This document shows positions 1 to 5,192 of a stretch of DNA of 5,320 nt, in pieces (position 1 is the first letter of the stretch; each line of letters starts with the position of its first letter). Position numbers and translations under genes: made by a program. Source of the DNA: Candidatus Hydromicrobium americanum (GTDB lineage Bacteria; Actinomycetota; Humimicrobiia; Humimicrobiales; Humimicrobiaceae); NCBI GenBank assembly GCA_002779205.1, contig PEXF01000103.1:1-5320 (forward strand), given 5' to 3'. The notes beneath the pieces were generated by a model that was not told the DNA's origin, ran no database searches, and saw only the letters and a program-made list of their open reading frames with translations.

Positions 1-90
1 AATTTAAAAGACTTTCCCCCCACCCTCAGAAACATATCTAATTCAAAAATATTATAAACTTCTCATCAACTTCTATATGTTGTTTTTGTA

Positions 91-128
91 TTTTATTTAA
101 TTCATATTGCTTTTATTTTAATTCATAT
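91..128. repeat. Short imperfect tandem repeat across the dehydrogenase stop codon
   Basis: Two near-identical AT-rich copies of about 17-18 bases (91-107 and 111-128) differ by one inserted T and are separated by three bases. The second copy contains the last codons and the stop of the dehydrogenase gene. It looks like a small slippage duplication at the gene's 3' end. The remaining bases 1-117 hold no gene I can support and no clear hairpin plus T-tract terminator. Confidence 0.5.
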
Positions 129-1173
129 GATTTTTGTCAAATTCATCTTGAGTAATTCTCCCATTTGGATAAATGAGTGCCTTTATGTCTCTCCCTTCTC
201 TTAGCATTTGAAATGCTTTTTTCCATTCACTTAATTCATATCTATTAGTAATCATTGGATCAAAATTAAATACATTTCTTGTTATTAAATCAACTGCTCT
301 AATCCATGTTTCTGAACCATTCCAGCTCCAGCATCCATGGATATCCAACTGTCCTAATGATACTTCATCTAGCTTTAAAGTTATTTCTTCTCCCCAAAGG
401 CTAATAAATGAAATTACACCTCTGCCTCCAGGACCTTCGTAAGCCCTTCTAGCACAATCTATTGCATGCTGAACACCTACAATATTACCTCCAACCTTAG
501 CTCCAGAACATTCAAGCACATAATCAGCTCCCTTGCCGTCCGTCAACTTCATCACTGTCTTTTCGGGGTGTTCATCTGAATATAGTATATAATCAGCGCC
601 TAACTTCTTTCCAACTTCAAGCCTCTTTTTATCTTTTTTTAGTCCAATTAGTGCAACTTCTGAAGCTCCTCTTATTTTTGCAAATTGCACTCCTATTAAA
701 CCCATTGGTCCTGGACCTACAATAACAACAAAATCCCCTGCCTTCACACCAGTTCTTTCCTGCATTATGTGAATTATTGCTACAACAGGCTCTGTAATTG
801 CTGCATAGTCTAAATTAAGATCCTTTGGTACTTTATAACATACACTCTCAGGCATAGACATATATGGAGCATAAGCACCATCTCTTGTAACACCAAGCCA
901 ACCTGTTTCAGTTTCAATATCTCCAACTATATGATCGCCTTCTTTTATATTTTTCACATCTTTACCAACCTTATAAGCCACTCCTGAAAATTCATGTGCA
1001 AGTGTAACTGGAGCTTTATAAAAGTGTTTGTCATCTTCTATCAATAGGTCACTTCCACATACTCCAGCTGCCCAAACCTTCATTAATACTTCATGAGGTT
1101 TAATTTCAGGTATTGGAACTTCCTCTATGGCAAGGTTGCCTTTCCCTTCTTTTAATTTTCTTAATGCTTGCAT
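118..1173 (-). CDS. Zinc-dependent medium-chain alcohol/polyol dehydrogenase
   Basis: A 351-residue cytosolic oxidoreductase of the medium-chain dehydrogenase family (alcohol, threonine and sorbitol dehydrogenase type), expected to interconvert an alcohol or polyol and a carbonyl with NAD(P). Seen in the protein: an N-terminal catalytic domain with the zinc ligand Cys39 in GVCGSD, His60-Glu61 in LAHEFSG and Glu128 in ITEPV. The Rossmann motif GPGPMG lies at 153-158, and a typical ECSG follows near 221-224. The second beta strand of the Rossmann fold ends in Gly177 rather than the Asp usual for NAD-specific members, so cofactor choice is open. The four-cysteine structural-zinc loop normally found after about residue 85 is absent and the region is short. 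The start is well supported by the AGGAGGAAGG site just upstream. The gene is leftward and last in its block, 217 bases after flavodoxin, with its own likely promoter. Family assignment is firm; substrate is unknown. Confidence 0.9.
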   Translation of the reverse strand: MQALRKLKEGKGNLAIEEVPIPEIKPHEVLMKVWAAGVCGSDLLIEDDKHFYKAPVTLAHEFSGVAYKVGKDVKNIKEGDHIVGDIETETGWLGVTRDGAYAPYMSMPESVCYKVPKDLNLDYAAITEPVVAIIHIMQERTGVKAGDFVVIVGPGPMGLIGVQFAKIRGASEVALIGLKKDKKRLEVGKKLGADYILYSDEHPEKTVMKLTDGKGADYVLECSGAKVGGNIVGVQHAIDCARRAYEGPGGRGVISFISLWGEEITLKLDEVSLGQLDIHGCWSWNGSETWIRAVDLITRNVFNFDPMITNRYELSEWKKAFQMLREGRDIKALIYPNGRITQDEFDKNHMN

Positions 1174-1177
1174 TTAA

Positions 1178-1187
1178 CCTTCCTCCT
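1178..1187 (-). promoter_or_regulatory. Strong ribosome binding site of the dehydrogenase
   Basis: On the minus strand the sequence reads AGGAGGAAGG, followed by TTAA and the ATG at 1173. The GGAGG core is 8 bases from the start codon. It fixes the start of the dehydrogenase gene. Confidence 0.85.
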
Positions 1188-1224
1188 ATTAACAAAATTA
1201 CTTGATTTCTCTTAAATTATGATT

Positions 1225-1257
1225 ATTTAACTCAACTCTAAATTAATTGAGTTAAAT
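1225..1257. promoter_or_regulatory. Perfect 11-bp inverted repeat in the dehydrogenase leader
   Basis: ATTTAACTCAA at 1225-1235 is the exact reverse complement of TTGAGTTAAAT at 1247-1257, with an 11-base spacer. It lies 52-84 bases upstream of the dehydrogenase start and downstream of the predicted promoter at 1320-1347, so it would be in the 5' leader. There is no adjoining long T-tract on either strand, which argues against a standard intrinsic terminator. It could be an operator for a dimeric repressor or a leader hairpin. The symmetry is seen; the role is inferred. Confidence 0.5.
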
Positions 1258-1319
1258 TTATAACCATTCTTCAGGATATTTCTCATTCTCAATTTGATTT
1301 TTTACAAATTTACCTTATT

Positions 1320-1347
1320 TTTATACATCACTTTTTGTAAATGACAA
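1320..1347 (-). promoter_or_regulatory. Likely sigma-A promoter for the dehydrogenase
   Basis: On the minus strand, TTGTCA (1347-1342, 5 of 6 to the -35 consensus) and TATAAA (1325-1320, 5 of 6 to the -10 consensus) are separated by 16 bases. Transcription would start near 1313, giving a leader of about 140 bases before the dehydrogenase ATG. The placement after the flavodoxin stop suggests the dehydrogenase can be expressed on its own. Confidence 0.55.
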
Positions 1348-1350
1348 AAA
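1332..1350. promoter_or_regulatory. Candidate operator dyad overlapping the -35 box
   Basis: TTTTTGT (1332-1338) and ACAAAAA (1344-1350) are perfect reverse complements around a 5-base spacer, giving a TTGT-N5-ACAA core. The dyad covers the -35 hexamer of the predicted dehydrogenase promoter, the position expected for a repressor site. It does not match the full cre or Rex consensus, so no regulator is named. In such AT-rich DNA a 7-bp dyad may also arise by chance. Confidence 0.3.
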
Positions 1351-1390
1351 ATCTTTAAAAAATCATTCCTAGTATAATCTACGAAAAGAT

Positions 1391-1843
1391 TTATTTTGAC
1401 AAAAGATTTAGTGCAAATTCTTTTGCTTTGTTTAAATCTTTATCATTAGGCTTACCTTTATTTATTCCACTTTCAGATATTGCAGTATCAAAACCTAAAC
1501 AGGAAAATTCACCAATGATTTCAAAACCTTTTTTCGACAACTTCGATTTTAAATGTTCATGAAAACTCATACTTTTATTAGCTGCACCACTAGTTGAAAA
1601 AATAAATGCTTTTTTATATATTTGATTTGGTAATCTGTCTATGATATCAAATAACTGTTTATGATGCCTACCCCAATATATACCAGAGCCAAAACCAATT
1701 AAATCATGTTGACTAATAATGCCTAAATCAATATCTTGTGTTTTTAATAATTTTGCATTTAAAACTTCTGCCATTGCTCTGGCAACCTTTTTAGTATTTC
1801 CATGATGTTCAGAATAATAAACAATTAATGTTTTTAATTTCAT
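1391..1843 (-). CDS. Flavodoxin-family FMN protein
   Basis: A 150-residue soluble flavodoxin-like protein that should bind FMN and carry electrons between redox partners; length fits a short-chain flavodoxin. Seen: an initial beta strand (LKTLIVYYS) followed by the phosphate-binding loop SEHHGNT at residues 11-17, then GFGSGIYWGRHH at 50-61 and IFSTSG at 81-86 as further FMN-contacting loops. The C-terminal GINKGKPND stretch (127-135) is common in clostridial flavodoxin-family proteins. The ATG at 1843 is preceded by a GAGG-containing ribosome site (AGAGGATA directly before ATG). It starts 17 bases after the stop of the decayed gene upstream, so it was probably co-transcribed with it. It is leftward, like the dehydrogenase and E1 beta genes. 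No partner enzyme can be named from this window; flavodoxin may serve as a ferredoxin substitute, but that is inference. Confidence 0.88.
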   Translation of the reverse strand: MKLKTLIVYYSEHHGNTKKVARAMAEVLNAKLLKTQDIDLGIISQHDLIGFGSGIYWGRHHKQLFDIIDRLPNQIYKKAFIFSTSGAANKSMSFHEHLKSKLSKKGFEIIGEFSCLGFDTAISESGINKGKPNDKDLNKAKEFALNLLSK

Positions 1844-1860
1844 TATCCTCTATTAATAAA

Positions 1861-2324
1861 TTAACATAATATATTTGATATCCTAAAATCCTCTTTTAAA
1901 TCTCTATATAAAGATTTATATACCTCATATATTTTCTTATATTTCTCTACATCTTCCCTAATTGGCTCAATCTGTGTCATTTCTCCCCAGCATTGTACCA
2001 CCCCATTTTCATTAACTAATATTATATCCTAAATTGTATTGCTGGAACTATTTTTTACATTATACAACAGGGTTTCTGTTCCTTTAGTATATACAGAACC
2101 AAAATAACTTCTCTATCCAACAAAACCACCAACCCAGGATTAAATCTATAGCCATCAACAAGATTACCCTCAGGTTTACAACCTCCCTCTTTCCTCGATC
2201 TCTTCATCGCTTACTACTCCACCCTTTATATCATAAAATTTACTTGCAACTCCATAGTATCGTTTTAAATATTCCCATTTTTTTTATCCAATTTAATAAG
2301 CTCTACTACCTTCTCTTCCTCCAT
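1861..2324 (-). pseudogene. Decayed gene, possibly a sugar kinase (FGGY) remnant
   Basis: Between flavodoxin and E1 beta no intact frame exists, but conserved-looking peptides appear in successive minus-strand frames. An ATG at 2324, after a GGGAAGG-like site, opens 19 codons to a stop at 2265. A second frame from about 2277 gives WEYLKRYYGVASKFYD and ends at 2176. A third begins near 2183 (GCKPEGNLVDGYRFNPG). The last frame runs to the TAA at 1861 with in-frame TAG codons at 2113-2115 and 2029-2031. The end of the last frame reads QIEPIREDVEKYKKIYEVYK and continues with further Tyr and Leu-Lys. Its spacing matches the C-terminal helix of FGGY carbohydrate kinases (EP, then regularly spaced Tyr). 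The preceding DIILV followed nine residues later by Trp loosely fits the family's GGGAKSxLW region, which would imply an internal deletion. That it is a broken gene is fairly clear; the family is tentative. Confidence 0.5.
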
Positions 2325-2429
2325 TTAGCCTTCCCTCTTCCCTTTAATGACATGGACAGTAAAATATACCAATATTTTTATCTATATTTTTATTTTATAA
2401 TTCCCAGGCTAAAAAATTACCAAAGCTAT
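2325..2429 (-). pseudogene. Possible small broken ORF with intact ribosome binding site
   Basis: A perfect AGGAGGT (minus strand, 2442-2436) stands 6 bases before an ATA codon at 2429, exactly where a start codon would be expected. Reading from it gives 34 codons with two internal TAG stops, ending in a TAA (2327-2325) that directly abuts the ATG at 2324 of the next decayed gene. The operon-like abutment and the good ribosome site suggest a former reading frame whose ATG became ATA. The peptide is not recognised. It may instead be a chance arrangement, or the rest of the former gene may have been deleted. Confidence 0.25.
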
Positions 2430-2480
2430 AAAAACACCTCCTAAATAGATTAAATAATTTCTAAACAAATAAAATATTTT

Positions 2481-3434
2481 CTATAATAGTTCTTTAATAG
2501 TCCTTTCAATATCAGCCTCGCTGGGAAGAATAAAGTCTTCTAATACTGATGGGAAAGGTATAGGAGCATCCTTTGCCCCAATTCTCTTTATAGGAGCATC
2601 TAAGTATTCGAATCCTTCATCCGCTATTATTGCAGCAATCTCTCCACCTATTCCTCCTCTTAGAGGTGCTTCATGAACTATTATTGCTCTTGATGTCTTC
2701 TTAACTGATTTTAAAATTGTCTCTTTATCCAATGGTACTAATGTTCTGGGATCAACTACCTCAACCGATATTCCTTCTTTTTCTAATTTATTTGCAACAT
2801 TTAAAGCTTTATGTACCATATACGACGTTGCAATCACACTAACATCGCTTCCCTTTTTTTTAATGTCAGCAACTCCTAAAGGTATAGTATATTCTTCTTC
2901 AGGAATCTCCCCTTTCATTGGATACAAATGCTTATGTTCAATAAATATAACTGGGTTATTATCACGAATTGCAGTTTTTAGCAGCCCCTTTACATCATAA
3001 TGAGTTGAAGGAATGACCACTTTAAGTCCAGGAATATGTGTAAACCATGCCTCCAAACACTGTGAATGCTGCTCAGCTGCCCGGATGTATCCACCCATCG
3101 CGGTTCTAATTACTACAGGAACACTGGCCTGGCCTCCAAATGTATAAAGATATTTTGCTGCTTGGTTACATATCTGATCCATGGGCAGCATTATAAAATC
3201 CATAAAAGGTATCTCAGCAATAGCTCTACATCCTGTTATTGAAGCCCCCAAAGCACAGCCTATAATACCTTGTTCGGATATAGGAGCATCTTTTACTCTC
3301 CACTCACCAAATTCTGAATGTAAATCACCGCTTACACGGTGCTCTCCTCCATAAGGTCCTACATCCTGTCCAATTAAAAATATATATTCATCTTTTCTCA
3401 TTTCTTCTCTCATAGGTGTCCTTTCGGCAAGCAT
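2481..3434 (-). CDS. Thiamine-diphosphate 2-oxoacid/acetoin dehydrogenase E1, beta subunit; 5' end cut by IS66
   Basis: The 317-residue frame matches the beta chain of alpha2-beta2 E1 enzymes (pyruvate, branched-chain 2-oxoacid or acetoin dehydrogenase; AcoB/PdhB type), which decarboxylate or cleave the substrate with thiamine diphosphate. Seen: IGQDVGPYGG near 21-30; PISEQG with Glu54, the expected cofactor-activating glutamate; GGYIRAAEQHSQ with His123; IPGLKVVIPS at 134-143; and the C-terminal transketolase-like domain with VDPRTLVPLD (228-237) and HEAPLRGGIGGE. The body is intact. The frame stays open upstream of the ATG to about 3458 (KSISF before Met1), and that extension aligns in spacing with the N-terminus of AcoB (ISMSDAINEAM), so the native start lay farther right. 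A TAA at 3459-3461 in the IS end stops the frame, and no ribosome site precedes ATG 3434. Expression is probably lost or weak. No alpha, E2 or E3 gene is visible, so the substrate cannot be set. Confidence 0.85.
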   Translation of the reverse strand: MLAERTPMREEMRKDEYIFLIGQDVGPYGGEHRVSGDLHSEFGEWRVKDAPISEQGIIGCALGASITGCRAIAEIPFMDFIMLPMDQICNQAAKYLYTFGGQASVPVVIRTAMGGYIRAAEQHSQCLEAWFTHIPGLKVVIPSTHYDVKGLLKTAIRDNNPVIFIEHKHLYPMKGEIPEEEYTIPLGVADIKKKGSDVSVIATSYMVHKALNVANKLEKEGISVEVVDPRTLVPLDKETILKSVKKTSRAIIVHEAPLRGGIGGEIAAIIADEGFEYLDAPIKRIGAKDAPIPFPSVLEDFILPSEADIERTIKELL

Positions 3435-3462
3435 GAATGAAATAGATTTTAAATTTTGTTAA

Positions 3463-3501
3463 CATCGGTTATTAAAAACAAAAACGAAAGGATAACCGAT
3501 G
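3463..3501. repeat. Perfect 10-bp inverted repeat enclosing the tnpA start
   Basis: CATCGGTTAT (3463-3472) and ATAACCGATG (3492-3501) are exact reverse complements separated by 19 bases. The right arm ends with the complete tnpA ATG (3499-3501), and the GAAAGG of the ribosome binding site (3486-3491) lies in the loop; the last A of GAAAGGA is the first base of the arm. In an mRNA starting upstream of 3463 the start codon would be paired. Alternatively the repeat is a DNA recognition element at the transposon end. Both readings are inference. Confidence 0.6.
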
Positions 3502-3891
3502 GAGCAACAACCAATACTTACCGCTAAGCCAAATCTTGAGGAAATTAGATCCCAACTTGAGAACTGGAGAAAAAATAAGACAAACAAACGTGAACCAATA
3601 CCAAAAGAACTCTGGCAAGCTGCAGCAGAGCTTGCAAGAGCGCATTCGATAGCAACGGTATCTAAAGTACTTCGCTTAAGATATGCAAGCTTAAAAGAAC
3701 ATATATACGGTCCCCCAATTTCTAAAAATAAAGTTAAAGAAAAGCTTCCTTCCTTTGTTGAACTTAAATACAGCCAGCCACTTTTATCTGATATAACAGT
3801 TGATATTGAAAATAAAAGAGGATGTAGGATGAGAATTTGCCTTAAAGAAAGCTTTGATATAACAAAACTTATTAAATCGTTCTGCCAGTAA
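3499..3891 (+). CDS. tnpA: IS66 accessory protein TnpA (helix-turn-helix)
   Basis: A 130-residue protein with the layout of IS66 ORF1. A basic N-terminal part leads into PIPKELWQAAAELARAHS (33-50) and IATVSKVLRLRYASLKEHI (51-69), a helix-turn-helix of the kind expected to bind the element ends or its own promoter. A shorter C-terminal region with FVEL (86-89) and a conserved-looking beta strand around RMRICL follows. The ATG at 3499 has GAAAGGA ending six bases before it. It is followed after a single base by tnpB, so the two are translated together. In IS66, ORF1 and ORF2 are required with the main transposase but their exact roles are not settled. Its start codon is enclosed in a perfect inverted repeat. 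The open frame on the opposite strand of this gene is a shadow. Confidence 0.88.
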   Translation: MEQQPILTAKPNLEEIRSQLENWRKNKTNKREPIPKELWQAAAELARAHSIATVSKVLRLRYASLKEHIYGPPISKNKVKEKLPSFVELKYSQPLLSDITVDIENKRGCRMRICLKESFDITKLIKSFCQ

Positions 3892-3892
3892 T

Positions 3893-4246
3893 ATGATAAC
3901 AATTACTCCTCATATGCATATACTTCTTGCAACTTATCCTGTAGATTTTAGAAAAGGAATAGATGGACTGGCTGCAGTGTGTAGAAATATTTTAGAGGCC
4001 GATCCATTTTCAGGATACCTGTTTGTGTTTACAAACAAGAAAAAAACATCTATTAAGATACTTGTATATGACGGCCAAGGGTTTTGGCTGTGTCAAAAAA
4101 GACTTTCAAAAGGGCGCTTTAGGTGGTGGCCCAACCTAAGTGATTCTAGGGCCAATACTTTGGAAGCAAGCCAGCTGCTACTACTAATATGGAATAGGAA
4201 TCCTGCTACCCCCACTGCTCCTCTGTGGAAAAAAATTCCAAATTAA
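3893..4246 (+). CDS. tnpB: IS66 accessory protein TnpB (ORF2)
   Basis: A 117-residue protein, full length for the IS66 ORF2 family. Seen in order: VDFRKGIDGLA (17-27), DPFSGYLFVF (37-46), KILVYDGQGFWL (55-66), KRLSKGRFRWW (69-79) and a C-terminal LIWNRNP segment. These are the family's signature blocks, and none is broken. TnpB is needed for IS66 transposition together with TnpA and TnpC; its biochemical role is not established, and it is unrelated to the RNA-guided TnpB nucleases of IS200/IS605. The ATG follows the tnpA stop by one base and has no strong ribosome site, so translation is probably coupled. A 64-base, very A/T-rich gap rather than tnpC follows, and then the DruA-family gene. 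Confidence 0.9.
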   Translation: MITITPHMHILLATYPVDFRKGIDGLAAVCRNILEADPFSGYLFVFTNKKKTSIKILVYDGQGFWLCQKRLSKGRFRWWPNLSDSRANTLEASQLLLLIWNRNPATPTAPLWKKIPN

Positions 4247-4310
4247 TTTTTAAAAAAATTTAAAAAAACACTTGCGTTCTCATAAAATTTATGCTACAGT
4301 TTTACCCATT

Positions 4311-5192
4311 ATGAAACTGGATCTAAAATATCGTGGTCGGATGGCTACCACAAAAGATGTAGAGCTGATTAAAAAGCTTATGCTTCAAAACCCAGAGGAT
4401 AGCAGGCACGCCCTGTCTAAAAAGTTTTGTAAAATAGCAGGCTGGGTACAGCCTAATGGGTGCCTGCGGGATATGGTGGCAAGAAGCTATATGCTTTCCC
4501 TACATAGGGCAGGATACATTAAACTACCCCCCAGAAAGGGAAAAGTACCCAGTCCCCTTACCAGGAAAAAGAAGCCGCCTTTAGTAGAAATAGATAAAAC
4601 CTCCCTAAAAGCAAAATTAAAAAATATACTTCCCTTAGATTTTATCCAGGTTAGAAGAAGCAGGTATGAGATCCTATTTAACAGCTTAATAGAAGAGCAC
4701 CACTACCTGGGTTATACCCGGCCGGTGGGTGAGCACTTAAAGTATATGGCATTTGCAAAAGATAAGCCCATAGCCTGCCTTGCCTTCTCCTCTGCCCCCA
4801 GACATATTGGCCCAAGGGACAGGTTTATCGGCTGGGATCAGGATACCAGAGGCAAAAATATCCACCTTATCTGTTACAATACAAGATTTTTAATACTTCC
4901 CTGGATAAATGTTAAATATCTTGCTTCACATATACTATCAAGAGTTGCAAAGATTATTTCGGCTGACTGGCAGAAAATATACAATCATCCAGTCTACTAT
5001 ATTGAAACATTTATAGATAAGACTAGATTTTTTGGCACCTGCTACAAAGCAGCAGGCTGGGTCTATCTTGGAGATACTAAAGGACTTGGAAAAGACAGCA
5101 AAGATAAAATACCAAACCGCTCAATTAAAGCAATTTATGGATATCCCTTATCAAAGGATTTTAGAAAAATACTACTTGGGGGCAAATCTTGA
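4311..5192 (+). CDS. druA: DUF4338/DruA-family protein carried inside the IS66 element
   Basis: A 293-residue protein of the DUF4338 family, named DruA after the Druantia anti-phage system; its biochemistry is unknown to me. Seen: an N-terminal region starting KYRGR, with SRHALSKKFC (31-40) and GWVQPNGCLRDM (44-55), a helical, probably nucleic-acid-binding part. The core has HHYLGYTRPVGEHLKY (130-145), ACLAFSSAPR (155-164), RDRFIGWD (169-176), YNTRFLILPW (189-198), LASHILSR (204-211), ETFIDKTRFFGTCYKAAGW (232-250) and a final KAIYGYPL. It appears complete. I chose ATG 4311 because family members begin near the KxRGR motif; an in-frame TTG at 4272 would add 13 residues, and neither has a clear ribosome site. 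Its stop overlaps the tnpC start (TTGA), so it is embedded in the IS66 operon. No DruE helicase or other Druantia gene is nearby, so a defence role is not shown. A transposition accessory or passenger role is plausible. Confidence 0.88.
   Translation: MKLDLKYRGRMATTKDVELIKKLMLQNPEDSRHALSKKFCKIAGWVQPNGCLRDMVARSYMLSLHRAGYIKLPPRKGKVPSPLTRKKKPPLVEIDKTSLKAKLKNILPLDFIQVRRSRYEILFNSLIEEHHYLGYTRPVGEHLKYMAFAKDKPIACLAFSSAPRHIGPRDRFIGWDQDTRGKNIHLICYNTRFLILPWINVKYLASHILSRVAKIISADWQKIYNHPVYYIETFIDKTRFFGTCYKAAGWVYLGDTKGLGKDSKDKIPNRSIKAIYGYPLSKDFRKILLGGKS

Noticed and set aside
1225..1257. Intrinsic terminator after flavodoxin.
   Set aside because: The stem is A/T-rich and no run of T follows either arm in either direction; it also lies about 135-165 bases past the flavodoxin stop and downstream of a promoter.
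2029..2324. PAS-domain regulator (AcoR-like) as the identity of the decayed gene, from ILVNENGVV and a following helix.
   Set aside because: The distance between the putative PAS strand and the helix is far too short for a PAS domain, and the C-terminal Tyr spacing fits a sugar kinase tail better.
2244..2444. 66-codon plus-strand open frame rich in Phe, Leu and Tyr.
   Set aside because: It arises from the A/T-rich antisense of the decayed minus-strand genes, has no ribosome binding site and only appears membrane-like because of T-rich codons.
3388..3465. Outward minus-strand ATG at 3465, made by the symmetry of the IS-end inverted repeat, opening 25 codons over the E1 beta start.
   Set aside because: It is out of frame with E1 beta, has no ribosome binding site and is short; it is a by-product of the palindrome.
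3435..3480. Outward promoter from the IS end driving E1 beta (TTGTTT, 17 bases, CAAAAT on the minus strand).
   Set aside because: The hexamers match consensus at only 3 and 4 of 6 positions in very A/T-rich DNA, and no ribosome site follows, so I do not list it as a feature.
3459..3902. 147-codon open frame on the minus strand across tnpA, in the same frame as E1 beta and ending 25 bases before it.
   Set aside because: It is the exact antisense of the well-supported tnpA, its protein resembles no family, and its stop is the TAA in the IS end. It is a shadow.
4311..5192. A complete Druantia anti-phage system.
   Set aside because: Only the DruA-family gene is present. Its neighbours are IS66 genes, and no DruE-type helicase or other Druantia component is in the window.
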